Shown: positions 17,499 through 27,621, counted from the stretch's first letter. The stretch: DNA of 64,000 bases from Maricaulis sp965657935 (GCA_965657935.1 CBFHQE010000002.1:5111-69110), one strand, 5' to 3'. Numbers and translations: made by a program. Notes: generated by a model from the sequence alone, not told the origin.

Positions 17499-18089
17499 AT
17501 GTCCGAGGAAGCCGCTAATGACGGCCGCCATGCGCGGCGATCAGCCAGCCGGATTAAGATTGTCAGCGCGCTGAAGGAGCTTGTGCAGCATGGCAATATC
17601 TCGCCAACGGCTCCGCAGGTGGCAGAGCGCGCAGGTATCGGGCTGCGCACGGTCTATCGCTGTTTTGAAGATATGGAGGCGCTGTATCGGGAGATGATCT
17701 CGATCCTGCACGCGGAATTTCTGCCGCGTGTTATCTCGCAACTGGAAACGACGGACCGAGCTGCGCGGCTTGCCCAGGTGGTTGCCAACCGAGCCGAGAT
17801 ATTCTCGGACATGGAGCCCTTCCTGCTCGCTTCGGAGCGCCAGCGTCATGTCTATGACACCCTCGCGCGCGACTATGCTTTCCTCGTTCAGATCGAGCGC
17901 GACAAGCTTGAGGAGCTGATCAATGCCGACGGGGCGCTGGAGCCCGACACGTTCGAGGCACTCAACGCGGTAACCGGCTTTGTCTTCTGGCGACGCCTGC
18001 GTGTGGAGCAGGGGCTCTCGAAAGAAGCTGCGGCGCGCATCATGGCGAACACCGCCAGTGCACTTCTGGCGGCGTCACCTGATGTATAG
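17499..18089 (+). CDS. TetR-family transcriptional regulator
   Basis: DNA-binding regulator of 196 residues. The helix-turn-helix is TAPQVAERAGIGLRTVYRCFEDMEALY at about residues 38-64, the TetR pattern; the C-terminal ligand-binding half is unlike any specific subgroup I know. The ATG at 17499 is preferred over GTG at 17472 because GGAAG lies 6 nt upstream. It is divergent from the DUF3604 operon and probably controls it through the inverted repeat at 17441-17479, and possibly itself. Its 3' end is only 11 nt from the convergent helicase gene. Confidence 0.85.
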   Translation: MSEEAANDGRHARRSASRIKIVSALKELVQHGNISPTAPQVAERAGIGLRTVYRCFEDMEALYREMISILHAEFLPRVISQLETTDRAARLAQVVANRAEIFSDMEPFLLASERQRHVYDTLARDYAFLVQIERDKLEELINADGALEPDTFEALNAVTGFVFWRRLRVEQGLSKEAAARIMANTASALLAASPDV

Positions 18090-18100
18090 GCGATGAAGCC

Positions 18101-20374
18101 CTAGCTGCGCGGTTTGCGCGGTGCCTTGCGCAGGCTGGCCCCTTTGGGGCCGCCCGTGCTCGAACCGGACGGGGAGCGACGACGCGGGCGATCCTCCGGT
18201 CCCGGCGCACCCTCGCGGAAGTCGCGCTTCTTCTTGAACCCGCCGGTTGGCCCTTTCGAACCGCCCTTGGCACCAAAGGACTTCTTGCCCTTGGGTGTGC
18301 GCGGGTCTTTCATTTCACGTCGTGGCTCATCAGAGCTGCGATCAGATTTGGAATCACGGTCTTCGTGACGTTTGAAATCGCGTTTCTTGCCATCTGTCGG
18401 CCGGTCTTCACGGCGGTCATCCCGTCGTGGCTTGCGGTCAGCCCGGTCTTTCCAGGTTGGGCGGCTGTCGGCGTCACCCAGCAACTCGTCCAGGGAGACG
18501 TTCTCTTCTGCGGGGCGTCGGTCGCCGCGATCCTCTGGCCGAGGACGATCTTTCTTCGGTGGACGCGGCTTGCGCGGAGCGTCTTCGGAACGCTCTTCAT
18601 CCCGGGAAGGTCTAGGGCGGTCGTTCCAATCCTTGCGCTGCCGATTATCCCGGTCACCGCGATCTCGGTTGTCGCGTCCCTCTCTGTCGCCCCGGCCACG
18701 GTGTTCACGCTGAGGGCGTTCTCGGCGTTCGCCGTCTCCGTCCCGGTGCGGACGCTCCTGGAAAGGACGTTTTTCGCGGGCCGGCGGCTCTTCGTCGGTC
18801 GGAACAATGCGGACATTCTTTTCGCCGCCGCCTGACGCTTCGAGTCCTGCCTTGAACTGCGCAAGCCCTTTGGCAGAAATCTCCACCCAGCTGTCTTCTT
18901 CACGGATCCGGATGGAGCCGATATCCCGCTTGGTGACATCACCAGCGCGGCAAACCAGCGGAAGTAGCCAACGCGGCTCCGCACCGTGTTTGCGACCGGT
19001 GTTCAGCTTGAACAAGCCACCATGCTGGAACTTATCGCGTTCCGACTTTGTTTTCGGTTGAGGCGCAGCCATCAGCTCTTCCGGAGCCGGCATGCGTTTC
19101 ACCTGCGCGCGAATGAAGGCCGCGGCGACCTGTTCGGCGCCGAAGCTTTCCAGGAGCTGTTTGGCGTCGGCGAGCAATTCCGGCTCGATCTCGTCGGTCA
19201 GGGCAGCATCGGCAAGGATCCGGGCCCGATCCCGTTCCAGGATGGATTCGGCGCTGGGCGGGGAAATCCAGTCCGCTTCAATACCGCCATTGCGCAACAA
19301 TGCGCGCGCGCGGCCCGTGCGGCTATGGGGCGTGATGAGTGCGCAGACACCCTTGTTTCCGGCGCGACCGGTTCGGCCGGATCTGTGTTTCAGGGTCTCC
19401 GAATTTGTCGGCAAGTCGGCGTGAATGACCAGTTCCAGGCCGGGCAGGTCGATCCCGCGGGCGGCGACGTCGGTGGCAATACACACCCGTGCACGACCGT
19501 CTCGCATGGCCTGGAGGGCGTGGCTCCGCTCCTTCTGGCTCAACTCGCCAGACAGGGCGACAGCAGCAAACCCGCGATTGCCGAGCTTGCTGGCGAGGCG
19601 GCTGACCCCTTCACGCGTGGCACAGAAAACGAGCGCGCGCTGGGCATCGTTGAAGCGCAGGATGTTAACGATAGCGTTTTCCCGGTCCGGCGCCTGAACC
19701 GTCATCACCTGGTAGGAGATGTCTCCGTGTTGTTCCTTTTCGCCGACCGTTTCCAGACGCAGGGCGTCCTTCTGGTATTTCTTGGCGAGACGCGCGATGC
19801 CGCCGGGGACAGTCGCAGAAAACAGCAGTGTGCGCCGGTAGTCGGGAGACTGGTTCAGGATGAACTCCAGATCTTCCTCGAATCCGAAATCGAGCATTTC
19901 GTCCGCTTCGTCGAGGACGACCGCACGCGTATCGGAGAGATCCAGTGCTCCGCGCTGGATGTGATCTCGCAGACGGCCGGGCGTGCCGACCACAATATGG
20001 CAGCCGCGTTCCAGAGCCTTGCGTTCCGAACGCGGATCCATGCCGCCAACACAGGACGCGATACGGGCCTTGGCCTCGCCGTAGAGCCATTGCAGTTCAC
20101 GCTGAACCTGTAGCGCAAGCTCACGTGTCGGGGCGATGACCAGGGCCAGCGGTGAGCCGGCAAAATCGAACTGATCCTTGCCTTGCAGAAGCTCCGGCGC
20201 CATCGCCAGGCCAAAGGCAACCGTCTTGCCTGAACCTGTCTGGGCAGAGACAAGCATGTCCCGTCCGGCGGCTTCATCTGTCAGCACAGCGCTCTGGACT
20301 TCCGTGAGCTCTTCATAGCCCTTGATCTCGAGCGCGCGCGCCAGTGAAGGCACGATATTCGCGTTATTAGTCAT
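18101..20374 (-). CDS. DEAD-box ATP-dependent RNA helicase with long charged C-terminal tail
   Basis: RNA helicase of 757 residues. RecA domain 1 has AQTGSGKT (motif I), PTRELA, TPGRL and DEADEM; SATVPGG is motif III. RecA domain 2 has ARGIDLPGL and HRSGRTGRAG. A DbpA-type RNA-binding fold follows near residues 465-535 (WLLPLVCRAGDVTKRDIGSIRI). From about 550 to the end the protein is a low-complexity tail dominated by Arg, Asp, Glu, Lys and Gly, probably disordered and RNA-binding. The family acts in ribosome assembly and mRNA decay, often in the cold. The assignment to CsdA/DeaD rather than DbpA is open. Confidence 0.93.
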   Translation of the reverse strand: MTNNANIVPSLARALEIKGYEELTEVQSAVLTDEAAGRDMLVSAQTGSGKTVAFGLAMAPELLQGKDQFDFAGSPLALVIAPTRELALQVQRELQWLYGEAKARIASCVGGMDPRSERKALERGCHIVVGTPGRLRDHIQRGALDLSDTRAVVLDEADEMLDFGFEEDLEFILNQSPDYRRTLLFSATVPGGIARLAKKYQKDALRLETVGEKEQHGDISYQVMTVQAPDRENAIVNILRFNDAQRALVFCATREGVSRLASKLGNRGFAAVALSGELSQKERSHALQAMRDGRARVCIATDVAARGIDLPGLELVIHADLPTNSETLKHRSGRTGRAGNKGVCALITPHSRTGRARALLRNGGIEADWISPPSAESILERDRARILADAALTDEIEPELLADAKQLLESFGAEQVAAAFIRAQVKRMPAPEELMAAPQPKTKSERDKFQHGGLFKLNTGRKHGAEPRWLLPLVCRAGDVTKRDIGSIRIREEDSWVEISAKGLAQFKAGLEASGGGEKNVRIVPTDEEPPAREKRPFQERPHRDGDGERRERPQREHRGRGDREGRDNRDRGDRDNRQRKDWNDRPRPSRDEERSEDAPRKPRPPKKDRPRPEDRGDRRPAEENVSLDELLGDADSRPTWKDRADRKPRRDDRREDRPTDGKKRDFKRHEDRDSKSDRSSDEPRREMKDPRTPKGKKSFGAKGGSKGPTGGFKKKRDFREGAPGPEDRPRRRSPSGSSTGGPKGASLRKAPRKPRS

Positions 20375-20507
20375 TGTCTGGTCATTCCGATCCGGCGCAT
20401 CCGGCGCCCCTGGCTGCGTCTAGCCCGTCGCAGCTTTCATGGCCTGCCCCGCAGGCAGCGCGCGGGCCTTAGCACAATTTGGCGAGAATGGAAAACACGA
20501 CTGCAGA

Positions 20508-21824
20508 TCAGATCGCACGGCTGTGCTGTTCATTCCGTACAATGAAGTTCGGGTCGATACGAGCTGCCAGATTGCGGATGTAGGCGCGACCCTGTGGCGG
20601 AACGGTCAGGCGTTGCCCTTCGATACTCACCAGTCCATCGGCCTGCATGTCGTTCAGGCTGGCGATATCGATTGAGGGGTGGAGGGGCAGTTCGAAATCG
20701 CACATCAGGCGTTCAATGCGCGCGGCTATCCTGCGATCCTCCGCCGTGCGCTGTAGTCCCCGAACGAACGTCGAGCGACCGCGTTCACAGGCCTCTGCAT
20801 AGCGCGCCGGTTCGGGCTGGTTCTGCAGATAGCCGCCTGGCGCCTCACTGATCGACGACGCGCCCAGGCCCATCAGCACGTCATAATCATCATCAGTATA
20901 TCCCTGGAAGTTCCGGCACAGGCGACCTTCGCGCGAGCGCACCGCCATGTCGTCGGACGGTTTGGCGAAATGATCGAAACCAACCGCCTGGTAGCCGTGC
21001 TGTTCCAGTGTCTCCGCAGCCGCGAGCATCTGGTCGAAACGTTCCCTGGCTCCGGGTAGCTGTTCTTCGGGAATGGCTTTCTGGTGCTTCTTGAACCAGG
21101 GCACGTGAGCATAGCCAAACACAGCAATGCGGTCCGGGTCGAGCTCTGCCACCGCGGTGGCCGTATGTTCGACCCTCTCGATGGTTTGGGCCGGGAGGCC
21201 ATACATGATGTCGGTATTGATGGCGCCGATGCCGGCATGGCGCAGGCGTTGGACAGCCTGTTGAACGACGCTGAGCGGCTGGATCCGGTTGATCAGCCGC
21301 TGGACCTGCTCGGAGAGATCCTGAACGCCCAGGCTGGCGCGGTTGAAGCCCAGCTGTCCCAGGCGGTTCGCCAGGGCTTCGGTGACCCCGCGCGGATCCA
21401 GCTCGGCGGCGATTTCAGCCTTCTCGGCCAGATTGAAGGCGTGGCGGATCTCGGTCATGAGTTTGCTGAACTGGTCTGGTGTCAGCATATCCGGTGAGCC
21501 GCCGCCGAAATGGATGTGATGGACCTCCGCGTCTGCGGGTAGCGAGCGGGCCCGGTTGCGAATTTCGGACTTGAGCGCGCCAAGATAACGATCGATCCGT
21601 TCAGCTTTGTTGGGGATGGTGGTGTTGCATCCGCAATACCAGCACATTGTCTTGCAGAAGGGGATGTGCAGGTAGAGCGATATTTTGGGACTTGCTGGCA
21701 GGGCCTTCATCCAGTCTGACCACAGGGCTTCGCCGTCGACCTCTCCAAAGCCGGTCGCCGGCGGGTATGAGGTGTAGCGGGGCACGCTCTCGAGCGCGTA
21801 GTTTGGCAGAAAAAGAGGGGTCAT
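20508..21824 (-). CDS. hemN: oxygen-independent coproporphyrinogen III oxidase
   Basis: Radical-SAM enzyme of 438 residues that decarboxylates two propionates of coproporphyrinogen III to give protoporphyrinogen IX without oxygen. The 4Fe-4S motif is FCKTMCWYCGC with Cys57, Cys61 and Cys64, and the preceding PRYTSYPPATGF is typical of true HemN rather than HemW. HIHFGGGSPDML and the C-terminal HemN domain are present. I looked for an FNR box in the 100 bp upstream and found none convincing. The gene appears to stand alone. Confidence 0.94.
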   Translation of the reverse strand: MTPLFLPNYALESVPRYTSYPPATGFGEVDGEALWSDWMKALPASPKISLYLHIPFCKTMCWYCGCNTTIPNKAERIDRYLGALKSEIRNRARSLPADAEVHHIHFGGGSPDMLTPDQFSKLMTEIRHAFNLAEKAEIAAELDPRGVTEALANRLGQLGFNRASLGVQDLSEQVQRLINRIQPLSVVQQAVQRLRHAGIGAINTDIMYGLPAQTIERVEHTATAVAELDPDRIAVFGYAHVPWFKKHQKAIPEEQLPGARERFDQMLAAAETLEQHGYQAVGFDHFAKPSDDMAVRSREGRLCRNFQGYTDDDYDVLMGLGASSISEAPGGYLQNQPEPARYAEACERGRSTFVRGLQRTAEDRRIAARIERLMCDFELPLHPSIDIASLNDMQADGLVSIEGQRLTVPPQGRAYIRNLAARIDPNFIVRNEQHSRAI

Positions 21825-21926
21825 GACGGACGCGTTCCAAATTAAACCGTCCGTAGGCTAGCGCGGGGTGCAGCGCGCAGAAATGTGCCTTTTGCGCGCA
21901 GCTTCAATTTGACGCGCCTGCTGGCG

Positions 21927-24071
21927 TCAGGCCGCGCGGCGCCGGTTTTCGAGATATTGGCGCAAAGCGCTGACCGTCATCGGGCGACCGAAATTCCATC
22001 CCTGCATGAAACGGAAGCCGAGGAGTTTGAGCATGGACGCCTGGCTCTCGGTTTCCACACCCTCGGCAACCAGGTCTTTCTTGAGCGCATCACCCAGCAG
22101 AGCCATGGCCTGGAGCATCTTGTTGGAACCGTCACCCTTGCCGATAGAACGGACAAAGCTCTTGTCGATCTTGATCTTGTCGAACGGGATCTGGTGCAGA
22201 TAACCCATGCCCGCGAAGCCGGTTCCGAAATCGTCCAGATTGAGTTTGAACCCGGCTTCGGAGAAGGAGACCAGGCGCTCGCGCGCGCGTTCGAAGTCGT
22301 CGACGAGAACTGCCTCGGTCAACTCGATCTCGATCTGGCCGGGTTGGAGGCCGGCATCGATCAACTTGTCGACATAGTGATGGCAGATATTGGCGGCACT
22401 GAGCTGAGCGGGAGACAGGTTGATCGAGATGGTGTGTGGCGTGGTTTCGTCGAAATCCTCGCACACCGTATCGATAACAAAATCGCCCAGTTTCTGGATC
22501 AGCTTCGAGCGCTCTGCGACAGGAATGAAGACGTCTGGCGGCACTGCGCCGCGCTCTTCGTTCTCCCAACGCAAAAGTGCTTCGACGGACACGACTTCGC
22601 CGGTATTGGCATCCATGATCGGCTGATAAGCGACGTAGAATTCCCGGTTGGCGAGACCGTCCTCAATCGCCGCTTCCATATGGCGGCGGTGGTTATGCTC
22701 AAGGCCGAGGCTGTTGTCATAAGTCAGGGGCTGGTCAAGCTGCTCGGCCTTGGCGCGATACATGGCCAGATCGGCCTCCTCGACAAGCGTGTCGAAACTC
22801 TTTGGTGTTTGTTCTGTCGACCAGCTGATGCCAATCGCCCCACCGATATCGTACAGGCGACCATCATGTTCGACCGGATGATCGAGACTGCCGGACAGGC
22901 GGCGGGCAATGTTGAGTGCAGCGTTTGCGGCTTCCTCGCCGATCATCACACAGGCAAATTCGTCACCTCCGATCCGGGCCAGCAATACATCTGAGGGAAT
23001 GACCGACCGGAAGCGCTGGGCCACGGCGCGAATGACGGCGTCGCCGGCGTGGTGGCCGGCCTTGTCATTGACGGCCTTGAAGCCATTGAGGTCGATATAG
23101 ATGATCGCAGCCTGACCCTTGGCGGCAGCCGTTTCGGCCGCCGGCCCCTCGATGAAATCGGTGAACCCCTGGCGATTGGCAAGGCCTGACAGGCTGTCAC
23201 GGCGGGCTGCGAGGCGCGCGCGTCGCTCATTATTGGTAGCGCGGCGACCCAGTTTGCGTACATGCAGGCGCAAGAATTGGAACGCTACAAGAAAGAGCGC
23301 GATATAGGCGACCAAGGGCAGCAAGGCGAACCGCAGGGACTGGATGCCGGGTTGGGAGGGGCTCCAGATCAATTCACCGACAGCGTGGCCTTGTAGGTCC
23401 ATGAGCGGGACCGAGCCGGCGACGCCCAGGTGGCCCGGTGGCACCATCGCTATGTTTTCAAGAAGATAGTTCGTGCCGAGTTCGTCGAAAAAATACTTGT
23501 CCATCCGCGTGCCAATGATGATCAGCGGCGCGTTGGTAATGTCCAGTGCGGAACGGTCCGCGTGTTCACCGATGGCCGTTGCCGACATCAGATAGAGGTG
23601 ACCGTTCAGCTCGGCCATATGGGTGGCGCGCCAGAGTTCGCTGGCCTGTGCTTGGAGCAGGTCGTCACGAACTTGAAGCAGCGTTTCCTCGTTCAAAAGC
23701 TCGCGCCGCACCTTGGACCCGGTTTCGCGGTGCCAGGAGTAGGTCCGACCCTCGCTTTCCTCGGTCAGAACAACGAAGTCGAACGAACCATGATCCTCGA
23801 ACGGGCTGGCCATGCTTTCGGCCATGAAGCCCGTATCCCCAGCCTGGAAAATATAGAGAAGCTCGTCCCACCAGCCATAATCCGTGGCCCAGTTTTCGTT
23901 CTGGGTGGCTGCGGCTCGAATGCCGGCTGTCAACAGCCTCTGATCGGTTTCCAGTGCATTGCGGTTCAACGCACCGACAAAGAAATAGATCGTGAGGATC
24001 GAAGCGATCAAAGAAATCAGAGCAGCGGAGCTGATATAGAGCCCCAAGCGCTTTTCCAACGGATTCCGCAT
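21927..24071 (-). CDS. CHASE4-GGDEF-EAL cyclic-di-GMP protein
   Basis: Membrane protein of 714 residues for cyclic-di-GMP turnover. Order: transmembrane helix 1 (about 11-33), periplasmic CHASE4 sensor (about 40-245, with WATDYGWWDELY), helix 2 (about 249-267), GGDEF domain (285-440), EAL domain (455-705). The cyclase motif GGDEF is intact at 368-372 and no RxxD inhibitory site precedes it at the usual distance. The EAL motif at 497-499, DDFGTG (from 613) and AEGVET are intact, so both activities could exist. The signal sensed is unknown. It is transcribed alone. Confidence 0.93.
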   Translation of the reverse strand: MRNPLEKRLGLYISSAALISLIASILTIYFFVGALNRNALETDQRLLTAGIRAAATQNENWATDYGWWDELLYIFQAGDTGFMAESMASPFEDHGSFDFVVLTEESEGRTYSWHRETGSKVRRELLNEETLLQVRDDLLQAQASELWRATHMAELNGHLYLMSATAIGEHADRSALDITNAPLIIIGTRMDKYFFDELGTNYLLENIAMVPPGHLGVAGSVPLMDLQGHAVGELIWSPSQPGIQSLRFALLPLVAYIALFLVAFQFLRLHVRKLGRRATNNERRARLAARRDSLSGLANRQGFTDFIEGPAAETAAAKGQAAIIYIDLNGFKAVNDKAGHHAGDAVIRAVAQRFRSVIPSDVLLARIGGDEFACVMIGEEAANAALNIARRLSGSLDHPVEHDGRLYDIGGAIGISWSTEQTPKSFDTLVEEADLAMYRAKAEQLDQPLTYDNSLGLEHNHRRHMEAAIEDGLANREFYVAYQPIMDANTGEVVSVEALLRWENEERGAVPPDVFIPVAERSKLIQKLGDFVIDTVCEDFDETTPHTISINLSPAQLSAANICHHYVDKLIDAGLQPGQIEIELTEAVLVDDFERARERLVSFSEAGFKLNLDDFGTGFAGMGYLHQIPFDKIKIDKSFVRSIGKGDGSNKMLQAMALLGDALKKDLVAEGVETESQASMLKLLGFRFMQGWNFGRPMTVSALRQYLENRRRAA

Positions 24072-24192
24072 GGTCTTCCCGGTACTTCTCGAAAGCCCAG
24101 GCTGTCACAAACTCGTAAAGACTCTGTCAGCGCCATGAACAGGCGGCGCGGCGACTCTTCCCGTTTGCAGTAATTTTATATGTTTGACCGCG

Positions 24193-25425
24193 CTAGGCGT
24201 TTTTGAAGGTAAACTGGCCGACGTCGATGCGATCCGTTTCGAAACCCGCCTCGCAATAGGCGAGATAGAAGCGCCAGATGCGATCAAAGCGCAAATCGAA
24301 GCCCATGGGCTCAATGGATTTCCATTCCCTCGTGTATTCCTCACACCAGCGACGCAGGGTTTCCGCGTAGTCCTTGCCAAACAGGTGCGTGTCGACCGGG
24401 CTCAGCCCGTGTTGTTCACCCAGGTCGAGCAGGTGTTGATTGGTGGGAAGCATGCCGCCCGGGAAAACGTATTTCTGGATGAAATCCACTGATTTCAAAT
24501 AGCTGTCGAAGTCGCGCTCCCGAATAGTGATGACCTGAAGTGCTGCGCGGCCCCCGGGTTTCAGGGTGGATTTCAACTTGGCGAAATAGGTCTGCCAGTG
24601 CTCGGCGCCAACGGCTTCGAACATTTCGATTGAGGCAATCGCATCAAACTTTTCAGAGATGTCACGATAGTCCTGCAAGCGAAGATCGACCTGGTCGGAC
24701 AGGCCTAGGCGACTGATCCGGTCTTGCGCGAAGGTGAGTTGTTCCTGCGACAAGGTCACGCCCGTGACTCGACAACCGAAATCGCGCGCCGCGATCTCGG
24801 CAAATCCGCCCCAGCCGCAGCCAATCTCCAGGACATGCTGTCCGGGTTTGAGTTCAAGCTGCTCGCAGATCCGGCGATATTTGCGGATCTGAGCGGCTTC
24901 CAGGCTTTCCGTATGGTTCTCAAATAGCGCCGAGGAATAGGTCATGCTCGGGTCGAGCCATTTCTCGTAGAAGGCATTGCCCAGATCATAGTGGAAGGAG
25001 ATGTTGCGCCGACTGCCGGAACGGGAGTTTGCATTGCGGAGGTGACGCAGCCGCGCCAGAAGGCGGCTAGGTCCGGTCTTGGCACTCCCGACATCCATTT
25101 GATCCAGTCCACCGGCGAGTTTGGTGAGAAGAGCCGAGAGGTCATCGGTTTCCCATTCGCCGTGCAGATACCCTTCGGCGAAGCCCAAGGGTCCGCTGAA
25201 GATCGTGCGGGCCAGTACGTTCCAGTTGTTCAGTCGCCACTCGATCAGAGGCGTAGACCCGTCTCGCGCTGCCATGAAACGATATCCGGACGGCAGTTCC
25301 ACCAGCAAGTTTAACGTGCTCGCCCCGGCCAGTGCCTTGCTGATCCAGCGTGCAGCCTGCCTGTCGAGCCAGCTGGCCGTGTGTTCCGGTGAAAGTTCGG
25401 TGATACGCGAAGGGGAAAGATCCAT
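24193..25425 (-). CDS. cfa: cyclopropane-fatty-acyl-phospholipid synthase
   Basis: SAM-dependent methyltransferase of 410 residues that converts the double bonds of phospholipid acyl chains to cyclopropanes or related methylated products. HVLEIGCGWGGFAE is the SAM-binding loop, preceded by the family block SFHYDLGNAFYEKWLDPSMTYSSALF, and followed by MFEAVGAEHW and FIQKYVFPGGMLP. It overlaps the DUF1365 gene by ATGA and is last in the operon with the FAD oxidoreductase. In Rhodobacter sphaeroides a homologous cfa-DUF1365 group belongs to the sigma-E/ChrR singlet-oxygen regulon, and the same pair lies divergent here. Confidence 0.93.
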   Translation of the reverse strand: MDLSPSRITELSPEHTASWLDRQAARWISKALAGASTLNLLVELPSGYRFMAARDGSTPLIEWRLNNWNVLARTIFSGPLGFAEGYLHGEWETDDLSALLTKLAGGLDQMDVGSAKTGPSRLLARLRHLRNANSRSGSRRNISFHYDLGNAFYEKWLDPSMTYSSALFENHTESLEAAQIRKYRRICEQLELKPGQHVLEIGCGWGGFAEIAARDFGCRVTGVTLSQEQLTFAQDRISRLGLSDQVDLRLQDYRDISEKFDAIASIEMFEAVGAEHWQTYFAKLKSTLKPGGRAALQVITIRERDFDSYLKSVDFIQKYVFPGGMLPTNQHLLDLGEQHGLSPVDTHLFGKDYAETLRRWCEEYTREWKSIEPMGFDLRFDRIWRFYLAYCEAGFETDRIDVGQFTFKNA

Positions 25426-26198
25426 CAGGCGCTCCTGGGGCGGGTGTCGACCGTGCCCCGGCGCGGGGTGAAACGGGGCAGACCCTTCAGGCCGAGGCGT
25501 GCAGCCTCGATCAGGATGCCGCCCACGATCTTGATCGTGTTGAACGGGTGAGTGAGTAGGGCCTGCCGCAGGGCAGGCTGGCTGAACGGGGTAAGACGCG
25601 CGCTTTGAACAGCAGACAGGATTTTCTTGCCATCACGTTCGAGTTGGATGCTCAGGCGAAGACTTTCAGCATCGCGGCGCAGTCTGAAATGATACTCGCC
25701 CTCATTCGCGGAGTTGAACGGGCTGACAAAGAAGTCCTTGGCGCAACTGAAGCGGTAGTCCGGCCCCGCATCCGGCGCGACGGCAAAGGCATAGGCCTGG
25801 CGACCGCTGTGGAAATTTGAGACTTCAAACACGATGCCGACAAAATTTTCGTCCAGGTCAAAAGCAAAGAAGACTGAGAGCGGATTGAACTTGATCCCGA
25901 ATATGCGGGGCACTGTCAGCAGTTCGATGCGGCCGACGGGCTGTTTTACGCCGGCGCCAGCGAGTTCCGCATTAACCCAGCTTCGCAGGCTACCCTGCCC
26001 GCGGCCATAGTCGCGAGTCTTCAGGCTGATAAGTGCAGGGCGGTCCACAGCCCAGAGCCAGCCGCGGCGACCCCGAGCGATTTCGGAATCGACATCCACC
26101 AGCACACTCAGCATGGAATAGCGCAGGGAGTGCGCCTTCGGCCGGTGGCGGGTGTGACCAATAATGCAATCACACAAGGATGCAGACAGCGGTGTCAT
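25425..26198 (-). CDS. DUF1365 family protein
   Basis: Protein of 257 residues of the DUF1365 family, which regularly accompanies cyclopropane fatty acid synthase and FAD-dependent oxidoreductase genes; its biochemical role is not established. Family stretches seen are RHRPKAHSLRYSMLSVLVDVD near the start, YGRGQGSLRSWVN, FGIKFNPLSVFFAFD, and PFNTIKIVGGILIEA. The ATG at 26198 is chosen over one at 26285 because it overlaps the upstream stop in the ATGA manner and begins the conserved part. The stop overlaps the cfa start, also ATGA. Confidence 0.88.
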   Translation of the reverse strand: MTPLSASLCDCIIGHTRHRPKAHSLRYSMLSVLVDVDSEIARGRRGWLWAVDRPALISLKTRDYGRGQGSLRSWVNAELAGAGVKQPVGRIELLTVPRIFGIKFNPLSVFFAFDLDENFVGIVFEVSNFHSGRQAYAFAVAPDAGPDYRFSCAKDFFVSPFNSANEGEYHFRLRRDAESLRLSIQLERDGKKILSAVQSARLTPFSQPALRQALLTHPFNTIKIVGGILIEAARLGLKGLPRFTPRRGTVDTRPRSA

Positions 26199-27553
26199 TC
26201 CGCCGCCACTACCGTCTGCTGGCTCGCACGGTGCTGGAGGTGGTCGGGCCAATATATCCGGTCGGTCGCGCCGGCCAGGCCCCATTTACGCACGGGTGCG
26301 CCGATTGCCTCTGCGACTGCCAATCCAGCCTGTAGTCCGTCCTCGTGGAAACCGGACCCCATCCAGGCGCCGGCATACCAGACGCCGCCCTGCCCCTGGA
26401 TCTCGGGAAGGTCATGCTGGGCGTCAACTGCTGCGCTATCGAAAACCGGGTGGTCGTAGGCATCGACGGCGAGGACGCTTTCAGGATTGATTTCTTGTTG
26501 AGGATTCAGCGTGACCAGAACCGGTGTGTCGGTATTCAGGGGCTGAAGTGCATTCATCCAATAGGTCAGGCTGATCTCGGAACCGGCTGATGGATTGTTT
26601 TTGGTTTCGAGGTAGTTCCAGCTCGCCCAGGCCTTGCGTTTGCGGGGCATCAAGCGTGTGTCGGTATGCAGGATGGCAGTGTTCGGGCGGTACCGAATGC
26701 GGGAGAGGATGTCGCGTTCGCGCTGGCTGGGGGTCTCCAACAGCGCCAGCGCCTGGTCGCTGTGCGTGGCGAGAACAACATCGTCAAACAAGGCGCTTTT
26801 GCCGGACTGACTGTGAACGAGAACCCCGCGTGGTGTTCGTTCCACCGATGTGATGTCCTGGCTGAGATATGTGCGTCCGGAAAAATCGGCGTGCAAAGCA
26901 TTCACGTAATGCTGGCTGCCGCCTCGTATGGTGCGCCAGGCCGGGCGGTCGGCCAGCTGAAGCAGGCCGTGATTGATGAAGAAGCGAAAAAAGGTACGGG
27001 CCGGGTAGTGTTTCATCTGCTCGGATGGCGAGGACCAAATGGCGGCACACATCGGCAGGACATGATCATTGCGGAACGTGTCCGAATAACCCTCCTCGCG
27101 CAGGAATTCATCGAGTGTACGGGTGTCGCTGGTCAGGTCCGCGCGTTCGGACTGGCGATAAAGCCGCAGCAGGTCGGACACCATGCGCCACATGCGCGGA
27201 CGCAAGAGATTGCGCTTCTGTGCAAAAAGGCCTGCAGGGTTGGAGGAATATTCGAAACTACCGCTGCCAAGCGAAGCCGCGAAGGACATGTCGCTGCCGG
27301 CGGTTTCCACCTCAAGCACATTCAGAAGTGCCGTGAAATTCGGGTAGTTGCGCGGGTTGTAAACAATAAAGCCTGTGTCGACGTCAACGCCTGCTCCATC
27401 AACTTCAACAGAGCGTGTATTTGCATGGCCTCCGAGCCGGTCTGCGGTCTCGTAAAGTGTGACGTCGTGGATCTTTGACAGGTGCCAGGCGGCGGACAGA
27501 CCGGATATTCCCGAACCGATCACTGCGATTTTGCGACGTGTATGCCTAGCCAT
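26195..27553 (-). CDS. FAD-dependent amine-oxidase-like oxidoreductase
   Basis: Flavoprotein of 452 residues. The N-terminal dinucleotide-binding motif is AVIGSGISGLSAAWHLS and the following ETADRLGGHANT is typical of the amine oxidase/phytoene desaturase-like superfamily; DTGFIVYNPRNYPNF is characteristic of the subgroup always found with DUF1365 and Cfa. It is first in the operon. A minus-strand start at 27553 has GGGGAA 6 nt upstream and a sigma-E-like promoter about 25-55 nt upstream. It likely acts on membrane lipids made or modified by Cfa; this is inferred from gene company. Confidence 0.9.
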   Translation of the reverse strand: MARHTRRKIAVIGSGISGLSAAWHLSKIHDVTLYETADRLGGHANTRSVEVDGAGVDVDTGFIVYNPRNYPNFTALLNVLEVETAGSDMSFAASLGSGSFEYSSNPAGLFAQKRNLLRPRMWRMVSDLLRLYRQSERADLTSDTRTLDEFLREEGYSDTFRNDHVLPMCAAIWSSPSEQMKHYPARTFFRFFINHGLLQLADRPAWRTIRGGSQHYVNALHADFSGRTYLSQDITSVERTPRGVLVHSQSGKSALFDDVVLATHSDQALALLETPSQRERDILSRIRYRPNTAILHTDTRLMPRKRKAWASWNYLETKNNPSAGSEISLTYWMNALQPLNTDTPVLVTLNPQQEINPESVLAVDAYDHPVFDSAAVDAQHDLPEIQGQGGVWYAGAWMGSGFHEDGLQAGLAVAEAIGAPVRKWGLAGATDRIYWPDHLQHRASQQTVVAAE

Positions 27554-27578
27554 GTCCGTTCCCCGATGCTGATGACAG

Positions 27579-27607
27579 GTCTACGTCTGCGGGGGCGGCG
27601 TGGATCA
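27579..27607 (-). promoter_or_regulatory. RpoE-type promoter for the FAD oxidoreductase-DUF1365-cfa operon
   Basis: On the minus strand TGATCC (27607-27602) is followed after exactly 17 nt by GTAGAC (27584-27579). TGATCC is the -35 element known for ECF11 sigma factors of the Rhodobacter RpoE type. The predicted start site near 27572 gives a leader of about 20 nt. Confidence 0.7.
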
Positions 27608-27621
27608 CTGCGAATGTCTAG

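Noticed and set aside
21825..21926. FNR/anaerobox upstream of hemN
   Set aside because: No TTGAT-N4-ATCAA-like sequence is present in the spacer.
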